From Naumovozyma dairenensis CBS 421 (lineage: Eukaryota > Ascomycota > Saccharomycetes > Saccharomycetales > Saccharomycetaceae), in NCBI RefSeq assembly GCF_000227115.2, contig NC_016484.1:868001-932000 (forward strand): 64,000 nucleotides of DNA, in the 5' to 3' direction. The notes beneath the pieces were generated by a model. The model was not told the DNA's origin. It searched no databases and saw only the letters and a list, made by a program, of their open reading frames with translations. Position numbers and translations under genes: made by a program. This document shows positions 21,730 through 29,865 of this stretch, piece after piece (within the stretch, counting starts at the first letter, position 1; each line of letters starts with the position of its first letter).

Positions 21730-22179
21730 CTTTTTATCGTTGACATACTCCGAGAATAATGAGCATTTCCTGTAGTTGCTTTTCTGTATGCTATAGTCTA
21801 ACTAGTGTCACTTTATTTTTAACTTCCCTGTTGTCACGTTAAGAACGAATTCGTTTTTTAAAGATGCATTTTTTTATATTAAATAAAGTAAAGGCCTAGC
21901 TAGCATTACTATTATATATAATATAACATAAGCTAATTGCAATTGATGTGACTATTTAGTTATTACTGATATCTCATTACTAAACTAGATGTGACACATC
22001 AACTGTCGACTGGGGCGGTGGGGTAAGTGAGAAACTGATAATCCTAACATTTTACGACGGAAATCGATAAATTGAAAGGGTCATATTTATATTAAAAAAT
22101 TGATACCAAAGGAAATCAGTAAAGTTTTTGACGTAAGCAAACACATGGAAAAAAAGAGATTGGACATCCCATTTTTTTA

Positions 22180-22573
22180 TCATGCTTCGACCATATCCCT
22201 TAATCTTCTAATAGTAGATCTAACTGTGGCGGCTGCAGCGGTGGATACGGCATAAGCACCTCCTGCGACTGTCTTATTACAGGATTTACAGTTCCAAATA
22301 CCTGCAGATCCTCTTTTCACAGTTTTCTTACCACAGAATGAACAATCATATCTAGCATGTTGTTGGACTTCCAACTTCTTGACTTGTCTTCTTAATGAGG
22401 AACCATAACGGACACCATATTTACCTGTGATGCCGACTTTCTTAGTTCTTTTGGACCTATAATAAGTTTTAATTTTTCCATTTAATTAAATCAACTTGTT
22501 AGTATTTATGCACAATAGTATAATCCAATTTCTATTTACTAATGAAAATAAACTTATTTTCATATCCATACAT
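22180..22573 (-). CDS. RPL43: 60S ribosomal protein L43 (eL43), with intron
   Basis: Exon 2 at 22180-22456 encodes all but the first base pair of codons of a 92-residue eL43 protein, beginning [18 protein letters not shown] after the initiator Met and holding the four zinc-binding cysteines in CSFCGKK and CKSCNKT. Splice signals are visible on the minus strand: branch point TACTAAC at 22504-22498 and acceptor TATAG ending at 22457. The S. cerevisiae RPL43 genes have a first exon of only the bases AT. The only plausible equivalent here is AT at 22573-22572 followed by donor GTATGG, giving an intron of 115 bases. No GTATGT exists upstream as far as POP1. Exon 2 is certain; exon 1 is by exclusion. 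In S. cerevisiae the RPL43 genes are on other chromosomes. Confidence 0.85.
22457..22571 (-). other. Inferred RPL43 intron
   Basis: Donor GTATGG at 22571-22566 (non-consensus last base; the usual yeast donor is GTATGT), exact TACTAAC branch point, acceptor AG at 22458-22457, 40 bases from the branch point. At 115 bases it is far shorter than the 300-400-base RPL43 introns of S. cerevisiae. The donor is the uncertain part. Confidence 0.5.
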
Positions 22574-23035
22574 TTTGAAGTAGTGCCAAAAAAAATGCTA
22601 CTATTATTGTTATTAGACTTTCTTTTCTTGAAATTAAATCTCAAATCATTATACAAGAAGAAAAAAAAAGCCCAGATAAGTTTTTATATTTATTTCGAGA
22701 ATTTATTAAGTAATTTATTAACTAAGCGGGTAAACAGGCAAAACTTAAAATCCTCGAGGTCTTTGTTAGGAAAAAGAAATTTCTATTCTGCGGCGGAATC
22801 GTTGCAGGTGAAACCCTGAGAGGAAATTGCCTGTTTAATAACTCTAAGGCTCCGTGTTTCTAACACTCCTCCATATATTATATCAGGTGCCACAATTTGA
22901 TCTGTGAGATGATGCAGAAAAATATTCTGATCGACTTTCTTGAAGACAGAAATTGATAGTGATGAACAAATAACTAAGAATACTTCCAACCAATACATAA
23001 CAAAGAATCTGCAAAAGGAGACTCGAATATATTAA
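22574..23035. other. Divergent promoter region RPL43/POP1
   Basis: About 460 bases. A Rap1-like sequence, ATCCATACATTTT, overlaps the proposed RPL43 exon 1 at about 22564-22576. Further upstream I find no full Rap1 site and only a near-miss Abf1 motif around 22800. Long A/T runs lie near 22590-22700. Confidence 0.4.
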
Positions 23036-25615
23036 ATGACTGGCAGAAGTTCTGGAGCTGGTGGAAAAAAGCAATTGAACAAGAATCAGGTTTTTAAACG
23101 ACAAAAAGTCCGTAATGCAAGAACTATTAGAACAGAAGCACTTGCCTCATCTAAAGATGGTAATGACATAAGTGAGTCGGGAGGGATGTTGAAGGTGGAC
23201 CAGTTCATCTTATCTCGTAAATTTGAAATTAAACAACTTCAATTGGCGATGCATAACTCTAAATTAACTAGTTCTACAAGAGTATTCCAAGCGTTACCGA
23301 GGAAATTACGTAGAAGAACAGCTTCCCATAATGTCAGAAGAATTCCCAAAAGAATGCGTAATAGAGCATTGAGAGAGATGATGAAAAGTGATCAACAACA
23401 GATAACCAAACGAAGACCTAAAAACAGTAAAACTCACGGATTAACAGCAGCACAACTTTATAAATTGAGAATGTCTGTCAAATTATTAAGATTAGCAGGA
23501 AAATCAACTTCACTGAAATTAGCATTACCAGAAAATATAACTGCGTCAAATTGTAATATTAGACAAAAAATGAAATCTTTGAAGACAATTATTAAGGAGT
23601 CCAAAAATTCTAAATCGGATGTGATTAAATTAAATAATAAGATGGGTAGTTATGATAATACGGGAATGAATAAACTGGCACCCATCCCCAAAGGTCGTAT
23701 CAAGTATTTCAAAAGACAGAGATTTTTTACTTGGTTACCTACTCATGTCTGGAATGCCAAAAGATCTCATATGATCAAAAGATGGGGGTACCAAATACCG
23801 TGGTCACCGACACAAAAGTGTTTTAAATCTACTCATAGATTAGGCAGCCACTCTGCTGCGTCGGATGGTGCCTTGTGTATGGATTCTAGTTTTATGGGAA
23901 CCATGATTGTCAACGATAATTCTCCAGAAAAGGTAGATAATTTTTTGAAATCCCTCATTTCTGATATGACACGTAAAAGAGCTACGTTAAAGAAATATAT
24001 AGAATCCCAAACATGGTTTCAAGGTTTAATTTATGATACAAACCAGGTAGCACAAGGTCCTTGTGAAATTCTATGGATTAATGAAAATTCCGTCATTGTC
24101 CGTCTGCATCCATCTCTTTATGTCTCAGTTTTCAACAGATTATTAGAATTGGGCAAGAAGAGATTATCAATTCAAGATTGTCGCTATTCTTTAGGAAGTA
24201 TTACAATTAGAGGTGCTAAAGCTCTTACTGCATTATCTAGCATACTAAGATCTCCCATGAGGTCTACCTCTTTTAATCAGTTTAAAACCATTGCAAACGT
24301 AACTGACGAAACAATTCTGCCCCAAAGATCTATGTTTGCATTTGAATGTAGTGACCCAAGATACCTATCAACACCTAAAAAATTGAATACAGGGCAACCG
24401 AATGGACCTTCTGCAGATGATATTATAAATTTACAAACTGCTTTCCCAAAAGATGACATTGCATCTATATTATCAAAAGTAACTGATCCTAAATTACGTG
24501 AAAAATCGTATGAAAATCAAAATACATTGAAAGGACTTGCCAAAAGACGTCAACAATTGCAAACGATGAAACCGGCTGATTCTTTCAAAAACTTGATTCC
24601 ATTTAGAAAAGAACAAGATCCACTAATCCCAATAATATTAGTAAGAAGGTATATTACCAAGGATTGGGTGTTAATAGTACCATGGTTTTGGTTGTTACCA
24701 TTTTGGTATCAGCTTAACCGTGTATCTAGAGTTTATCACACTGGATTAAGACAATGTCAACAATTAGACTTTGAAGAAGGTCGTCTGTATTTCCCAGATG
24801 ATTACCCATTTACAAAGATTGGTTACATGGAGAATTCCCTATATAAAAAGGAAACACTGCAAGCAAAGTGGCAGAAGAAACCTGTCAGTAAAAAAGTGAA
24901 TTACGCAAAAATAAAGGGAATCCATTTTAATGAACTTCCTGCTTTCACTGGCGAAATTGGTGATTATTTTAGTTGTGATTGGAAGCTCTTACAAATTTTA
25001 AGAAATGGTATTTGTTACCTCAGTAAAAATTCTGAAGAACTTAAAACCTGTGACCCGAAAAGAACCGCACAATTTGATGAAAAAACAGGGTATAGATTAA
25101 TCAATAATTTAAACGACGTTTTTGAAGTATACAATGATGTTAAAAACAATGTGGTAGACGATTCTGAATTGCCTATTAAATTAGTCAATAAGGCTTCTAG
25201 TTTTGAAGCTCCTGACCTGATGTTTAATGGACCTATATCTGTTTCTATTGCCAAGGTGCCGATCCCTGTTATGGCTGTATCGTGTTCTTTAGTTGAAAAG
25301 GGTCATGCCAAAGACAATGCAAGAATTTACCGAATTCCGGAAAAGGATATGGGATTCTGGCTGCAAATGTTAAAGGGCATATACCGATCTGATGGTAAAA
25401 AAGACCACGATCAAGAAATCCCGTTACCAGGTGTACAAGATTTGATTGGGTTTATCACCAGTGCGACATACCACCTTGGAGAAGGTCATGGTATGGCGAC
25501 TGGATACATCTATAACAGACCGTTCTCAGATATTAATGATCAAAAACTTGTTCTTATCAGAAATATAGGAACAAATGTATATAGGCTAGCCAAATGGAAA
25601 CAAATAGTTGTGTAG
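23036..25615 (+). CDS. POP1: Pop1, RNase P and RNase MRP subunit
   Basis: An 859-residue basic protein; S. cerevisiae Pop1 has 875. The N-terminal half has the POP1 domain: RRRTASHNVRRIPKRMRNRALREM and HVWNAKRSHM (about residues 100-260), with an RNA-binding arginine-rich stretch. The middle holds the POPLD domain (about 610-720), with WVLIVPWFWLLPFWYQL. The C-terminal part has GHGMATGYIYNRP. Pop1 is the largest protein shared by RNase P (5' tRNA maturation) and RNase MRP (rRNA and mRNA processing) in the nucleus/nucleolus. It lies just upstream of the U1 gene, as in S. cerevisiae. Confidence 0.98.
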   Translation: MTGRSSGAGGKKQLNKNQVFKRQKVRNARTIRTEALASSKDGNDISESGGMLKVDQFILSRKFEIKQLQLAMHNSKLTSSTRVFQALPRKLRRRTASHNVRRIPKRMRNRALREMMKSDQQQITKRRPKNSKTHGLTAAQLYKLRMSVKLLRLAGKSTSLKLALPENITASNCNIRQKMKSLKTIIKESKNSKSDVIKLNNKMGSYDNTGMNKLAPIPKGRIKYFKRQRFFTWLPTHVWNAKRSHMIKRWGYQIPWSPTQKCFKSTHRLGSHSAASDGALCMDSSFMGTMIVNDNSPEKVDNFLKSLISDMTRKRATLKKYIESQTWFQGLIYDTNQVAQGPCEILWINENSVIVRLHPSLYVSVFNRLLELGKKRLSIQDCRYSLGSITIRGAKALTALSSILRSPMRSTSFNQFKTIANVTDETILPQRSMFAFECSDPRYLSTPKKLNTGQPNGPSADDIINLQTAFPKDDIASILSKVTDPKLREKSYENQNTLKGLAKRRQQLQTMKPADSFKNLIPFRKEQDPLIPIILVRRYITKDWVLIVPWFWLLPFWYQLNRVSRVYHTGLRQCQQLDFEEGRLYFPDDYPFTKIGYMENSLYKKETLQAKWQKKPVSKKVNYAKIKGIHFNELPAFTGEIGDYFSCDWKLLQILRNGICYLSKNSEELKTCDPKRTAQFDEKTGYRLINNLNDVFEVYNDVKNNVVDDSELPIKLVNKASSFEAPDLMFNGPISVSIAKVPIPVMAVSCSLVEKGHAKDNARIYRIPEKDMGFWLQMLKGIYRSDGKKDHDQEIPLPGVQDLIGFITSATYHLGEGHGMATGYIYNRPFSDINDQKLVLIRNIGTNVYRLAKWKQIVV

Positions 25616-25933
25616 AGATTTTCATAGATTAGATATATAGTGACTTCTAATAAATAATTTCCTGTAATATATACTAGGTATGTGGACCGTGGTATAATAT
25701 ATGGCACCATTTGACGGTAGAAAGTAATGAACAAAAGATGTTACCCGCACGAATGTATTTTTTTTTTCTTTCGCTTTTCATCAACGCCAAATGTTGAAGT
25801 GGCGAAGAGGGAAGGCACTGAAAATGAAAAAGTATAAATAGGGCATGAAGATCTGTTAATTAAACTTCTTCCAATTCCACTTCCAATTTTCCCGTTCTTG
25901 AAATTATTTTTCTTGTTTTTTTTTAAAATCCTC
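25616..25933 (+). promoter_or_regulatory. POP1 3' flank and U1 promoter
   Basis: About 320 bases. TATAAATA at 25833-25840 lies about 95 bases upstream of the U1 5' end and is a plausible TATA element. The rest is POP1 3' flank with T-rich stretches. Confidence 0.5.
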
Positions 25934-26505
25934 ATACTTACCTTAAGATGTCAGAGGAGATCAAGTAGTCCTACTGACCGAATATATCCTTCCAATCAGA
26001 AGAATGCTAAGCATTTAAGTCATTGTTATGGATTCGTTACATTTCAATACTTTTTAATTGATGTAAGCTTCTTAGCCACTTACACATACTCGCGGAAGGT
26101 ATATTTGCTGACGTTTCGTTTTCTCGTGTACCTTGAAAGGTAACTCTTGATTTCCTGCCTAAGGTTTTCAAGTCTTACTTCTTTTTAGGGCACCCTTTTT
26201 CCCTTCTGCCTGGAGAAGTTTGACACCGAGTACAAATCGGTGTTGAGGAAGCTGGGACCAACAGGAAGAGATTATTCTTCAAAGATGACTGTGGCTCTAT
26301 ATGAGAAGAGGTATCGACTAGTTAAAAGAGTTGATCCTGAAATAAGGAGGTTAAACTTTTTCACTGACATGATCATCTTCTTATATATCTATGGTTACTT
26401 TACTTCGGTAAAGAGTCTTTGAAGTTCAATTAGCTCCATGTGAGAAAATTCTTTTGGTTTTGGTAGAAACGGGTGGGTCTTATAATTTTTGATTTATTTT
26501 TTCCC
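25934..26505 (+). ncRNA. SNR19: U1 spliceosomal snRNA (snR19)
   Basis: The 5' end reads ATACTTACCTTAAGATGTCA, the yeast U1 start; ACTTACC pairs with the 5' splice site. Continuing sequence (AGAGGAGATCAAG, AGTCCTACTGA) matches stem-loop I, which binds the U1-70K homologue Snp1. An Sm-type site, AATTTTTG, lies at 26484-26491 near the 3' end, followed by T-rich sequence. From 25934 to just after the Sm site is about 570 bases, the size of S. cerevisiae snR19 (568), which carries the large yeast-specific insertions. It sits between POP1 and SSU72, as in S. cerevisiae. The 3' end is approximate to within about 10 bases. Confidence 0.96.
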
Positions 26506-26897
26506 CTTTCTCTCTTTATTTTTACTTCAAAGAGGTTTCTGAGGATAAATAGTATCTATTGTACTTTACTGTCAGTAGTATTTTTTTTATTTATTTCATT
26601 GTAATTTTAGATCAGAAGATCTATATTCTAATGGAATGCCTTACTAAATAAGATGAATGCCGGGATAGGGAAATGTGGTTTAAATGTAAACGTGTAAACT
26701 ATATAGTTATAAATTATTATAATAGGACGTATATCATAGTAAAAGAATCTACTAGATCCTAAGATTGATTGAAAATGCATATTTCAGAGTATCGGATTTG
26801 TCACATTAAGTTTTGTCTAATATAATTATAACGTTAATCATACATAACATGTATCATATCTATACAACTAACTAGGATGAATGTTTTAGTTCGTCCC
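26506..26897. other. U1 3' flank and SSU72 3' flank
   Basis: AT-rich spacer of about 390 bases between two convergent genes, with T runs after the U1 end. No further gene seen. Confidence 0.4.
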
Positions 26898-27512
26898 CTA
26901 ATAAAAACCAGGAGAATATAAAAGTGGCAGCTTAGGATGATCTTGTTGCCATATCGCCAGTATATCCATAATGATGTCTTCAAACGGTATGAAAGATTCT
27001 TCACATTCTTGAACTTTTTCACTAAGCATATCAGCTAATTTTAATATTGCCTTACCACCAATTTTTGCATTTTCATTATCATCTTTAATATCAATATTTA
27101 TTATATGAACCATTTGATTAAGATGACCACCTCTCAACATCAAATCTTCACAAACGGCATCGAAACATCTTTCCTCACAAGTGAAAACGAAATCAAATGT
27201 CTTTGTATTTGTTTGCCATTTTTCAGGTGCCTTCTTCAATTTACGATTACGGTCCAACATTTGTAATAATCCATTAGCTTTATAACGTTCAGGTGATTGG
27301 GATAATAAATCATTATAAATGTCATTATAAGGTGTACCAAAGGGATATACGTTTGGTTTATCGATAGACAAACCTGGTAATCTTACAGCAGAACCTGTCC
27401 CGTACGAACTTACATTGTATCCAGCTTCTTGTAACACTTTGTGTGATTCCATAGATCTATTATTATTAGAAGCACATACTGTGCAAAATTTTAAGTCTGT
27501 ATTTCTGGTCAT
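26898..27512 (-). CDS. SSU72: Ssu72 RNA polymerase II CTD phosphatase
   Basis: A 204-residue phosphatase; S. cerevisiae Ssu72 has 206. The CX5R active site is C13-ASNNN-R19 close to the N-terminus, as in the family, and the later [14 protein letters not shown] holds the conserved region near the general-acid aspartate. It removes phosphate from Ser5 (and Ser7) of the polymerase II CTD and is a subunit of the cleavage and polyadenylation factor. It is one of the most conserved proteins of the window. Convergent with U1. Confidence 0.99.
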   Translation of the reverse strand: MTRNTDLKFCTVCASNNNRSMESHKVLQEAGYNVSSYGTGSAVRLPGLSIDKPNVYPFGTPYNDIYNDLLSQSPERYKANGLLQMLDRNRKLKKAPEKWQTNTKTFDFVFTCEERCFDAVCEDLMLRGGHLNQMVHIINIDIKDDNENAKIGGKAILKLADMLSEKVQECEESFIPFEDIIMDILAIWQQDHPKLPLLYSPGFY

Positions 27513-28024
27513 ATTCTCGTGAGGATGTTGTGTATATTTTCGTTTGTTTTTTCCTGATAGATAAATGTAATCAGATTTTGATCAAATAATGAAGAAATAC
27601 TCTATATGTACTTTTATATTATTTAAATGTTACTTCATACAAAACACGTAAAGATAAAATTTAATATACTATCTCGACTCACTCATGTACGCATCTTACG
27701 TATTGTGTGTGTCCAGCCTTTCTAACATCTGATTAATGCGTATGTATAGATCAGATCGACGCCCGTTTGAAATTTTCGCTAACAAAAATCATTATTTTTA
27801 TTATTATGAAGAAATTTATAATATATAGATAAACTCCGGGTAACACAAGGATGACAAAGGAATGTGACTGTCAATCTATCATTATCGTAAAATAACATCT
27901 GGAAATATTGTTTAAGAATATTATCAATTACCTGATATAAATGGCCAATATATACACACCTAAAATATATAATAGATCCTACGCACCCATCTTCTATCCT
28001 CTCTGGGTATCTCGGTACATCCCT
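27513..28024. other. SSU72 promoter and ATG4 3' flank
   Basis: About 510 bases of AT-rich sequence. No gene, RNA or named site seen. Confidence 0.4.
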
Positions 28025-29308
28025 TCATCTGAATATGGGCAAAGGGTTTGCAACGCCGATTGTATCATGCTCAACAAGAACTTTTTCTACCTCAATCTCA
28101 CCGACTGTATTTGAACAACACGCATTTCCTATTACCATAATGTTTTGTTTCTTGCACTGTATGTCTTGAAATCCGTCATCTTTAGAGCTTGAAGGAGTCC
28201 CCCCTACCTGTTGTAATAGCGCACCTACATCTACATAATCATCTCCTTCCACAGAAGTATTTGCATCAATATCTTGCGTCCTTGACACATTAGAACACAT
28301 AGTTTCAAGATCAAACTCGTCTTTATTATTCATATCAATGTCTATATCAAAATTCATATCGTCGGGATGCATTTCAAGGATATTGATTATCTTGGACTCC
28401 TTTATTTCCTTTTGCCATTGCTCCCACTCTTTTCTCCCGGTAATCTGGATCCCCAATAACATCGATGGATCCATATCTGCAAGGGACAATTTACCAAAAT
28501 TTGTAGTATGACAAGTCTCATAAAAAAGATCATTCTTATCATATGATGGTTGTGGAGAATGTGGATCAAAATAAAGTAATTCATCACCTTGGTATCCAAA
28601 AAAATACAATGACGATGAAGGTCGACCTCCAGCTATGCCTATCGAATATTCTGAACTCAATATACGTCGTATACTATCCCAATAACATCTATTAATTGTT
28701 TCAATCCCTAATTTTACACCCAATAAAATCAATATCGTTTTATCTTTTTGTCCATTCCTAGCCTCACCAGTATGTCCCTCGTTAAAGACGTCCTCCACTT
28801 CTGTCTTGTATATGTCACCTGAAGAGACAGATATGAGACACTTATCAATACCACACTCAGGAAATTCATGTACTAAACTTTGTATACTTCTAGCTGTAGC
28901 TGCAGGCCCGAACCATTCTCCAGGTTTTTTCCCAGACAATTGCATCCCTTTTGAAATAAATCGATGCAATGAAAAGGGCTTCTCAGGAGTATCCATGAAC
29001 CAAGATGCAATTTCATTCGATTTCTCAGTCATTTTTAAATCAGTATTATCATCAAACCTCCAATCTCTACCAAGGTTCCTTAATTGTAAAGCATTACCTA
29101 ATAAACTTTGCCCCGTTCTAATCATACATCCCCATCCGATATCCGTGAAGAAACAATCTGGATTAGAAATTACGTTCTCCAATGTATTAATAGGATTCTC
29201 TCTAAGTATAAAACTAAAATGGAATGGGGATGGACCATCCGACATCCTTTGAATAGGTTTAAACCTTGTTCTATAAGTGAAATTCAATCTTGACTTAATA
29301 TCTGACAT
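28025..29308 (-). CDS. ATG4: Atg4 cysteine protease, main part
   Basis: A 427-codon frame encoding the whole peptidase C54 domain. The catalytic Cys is C61 of this frame in DIGWGCMIRTGQSLLGNAL; the Asp and His lie in FDPHSPQP; the regulatory glycine-rich loop is GIAGGRPSSSLYFFGYQG. Atg4 processes Atg8 at its C-terminal glycine and later releases it from phosphatidylethanolamine. The ATG at 29308 overlaps the stop of an upstream frame (TAATG). The S. cerevisiae protein has about 85 further residues at the N-terminus, and these appear in that upstream frame. The reading frame used here is open back to 29326, and its extra codons still look homologous. So the gene is split by a one-base shift. 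Confidence 0.95.
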   Translation of the reverse strand: MSDIKSRLNFTYRTRFKPIQRMSDGPSPFHFSFILRENPINTLENVISNPDCFFTDIGWGCMIRTGQSLLGNALQLRNLGRDWRFDDNTDLKMTEKSNEIASWFMDTPEKPFSLHRFISKGMQLSGKKPGEWFGPAATARSIQSLVHEFPECGIDKCLISVSSGDIYKTEVEDVFNEGHTGEARNGQKDKTILILLGVKLGIETINRCYWDSIRRILSSEYSIGIAGGRPSSSLYFFGYQGDELLYFDPHSPQPSYDKNDLFYETCHTTNFGKLSLADMDPSMLLGIQITGRKEWEQWQKEIKESKIINILEMHPDDMNFDIDIDMNNKDEFDLETMCSNVSRTQDIDANTSVEGDDYVDVGALLQQVGGTPSSSKDDGFQDIQCKKQNIMVIGNACCSNTVGEIEVEKVLVEHDTIGVANPLPIFR

Positions 29309-29604
29309 TAATTCTTCCGTACATCCTTAGTAGTTCCATCTTTACTATTGTTACTTCGATTGAAGATCTGATAGAAAAAGGACGTTATAGGTTGTGTTCG
29401 TCCTACTTCATCTTCTGAATCCTCTTCCTTCCCCTTCTCCTCGTTTATAATCGCCTTCTTACTAATACTCCCGGCAATTTTTGTGTTAGGATACGTTATA
29501 CTAAGTATCGTAATTCTTTCAGTTCCATCCAATTCGACACCATTCATACTTCCAGTCAGTGTGTTGACATTCCCTTCAATAATACTGGTAACTTGATCTA
29601 TCAT
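29308..29604 (-). CDS. ATG4: Atg4 N-terminal part in a different frame
   Basis: A 98-codon ORF from ATG directly upstream of the main ATG4 frame, ending with TAA at 29310-29308. Its content (DQVTSIIEGN, ITILSITYP, SFFYQIFNR) resembles the N-terminal ~85 residues of S. cerevisiae Atg4, which likewise precede the NFTYRTRF start of the peptidase domain. The two frames overlap between about 29326 and 29310. A single-base deletion relative to the ancestral gene would explain the split. It could be an assembly error, a real mutation, or a translated frameshift. A separate small gene is unlikely. Confidence 0.75.
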   Translation of the reverse strand: MIDQVTSIIEGNVNTLTGSMNGVELDGTERITILSITYPNTKIAGSISKKAIINEEKGKEEDSEDEVGRTQPITSFFYQIFNRSNNSKDGTTKDVRKN

Positions 29605-29865
29605 ATTTTTTAGAATAGATTATTAACAGGGTTTCCGAACTTTCGTGGTCCCCTATTGAATGAAGTTATATTCTTGTAGTTGTGATTCTGTCACCCTTTT
29701 CAAAACTCACATAGTAGCGGCGCTTCTTGAAAAGTCATATTAATTCAAATTTAATTAACAAATTAATCATTGAAATTCTTAGTTTGAGTTTATTCTGGCA
29801 TAGAATATTAGAAGTCATCTTTGAACTGAGAAATTAACAAAAGGCACTAGATATTTCAGAACGAC

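Larger units (their letters stand above)
19692..22179. other. Long gene-poor gap between ADE12 and RPL43
   Basis: About 2.5 kb. The part next to ADE12 is AT-rich promoter sequence. From about 20120 to 20560 the DNA is markedly GC-rich for this genome and holds CACGTG at 20126-20131, the Reb1-type core TTACCCG at 20206-20212 and a perfect 6-bp hairpin, GCTCCC-ATTATG-GGGAGC, at 20269-20286. From about 21010 to 21730 short ORFs run on both strands without a recognisable family. None is long enough or complete enough to call a gene. Confidence 0.55.

Noticed and set aside
29308..29330. Programmed +1 frameshift or tiny intron in ATG4
   Set aside because: The shift needed is -1/+2, no known yeast slippery heptamer is present, and the overlap is far too short for an intron.
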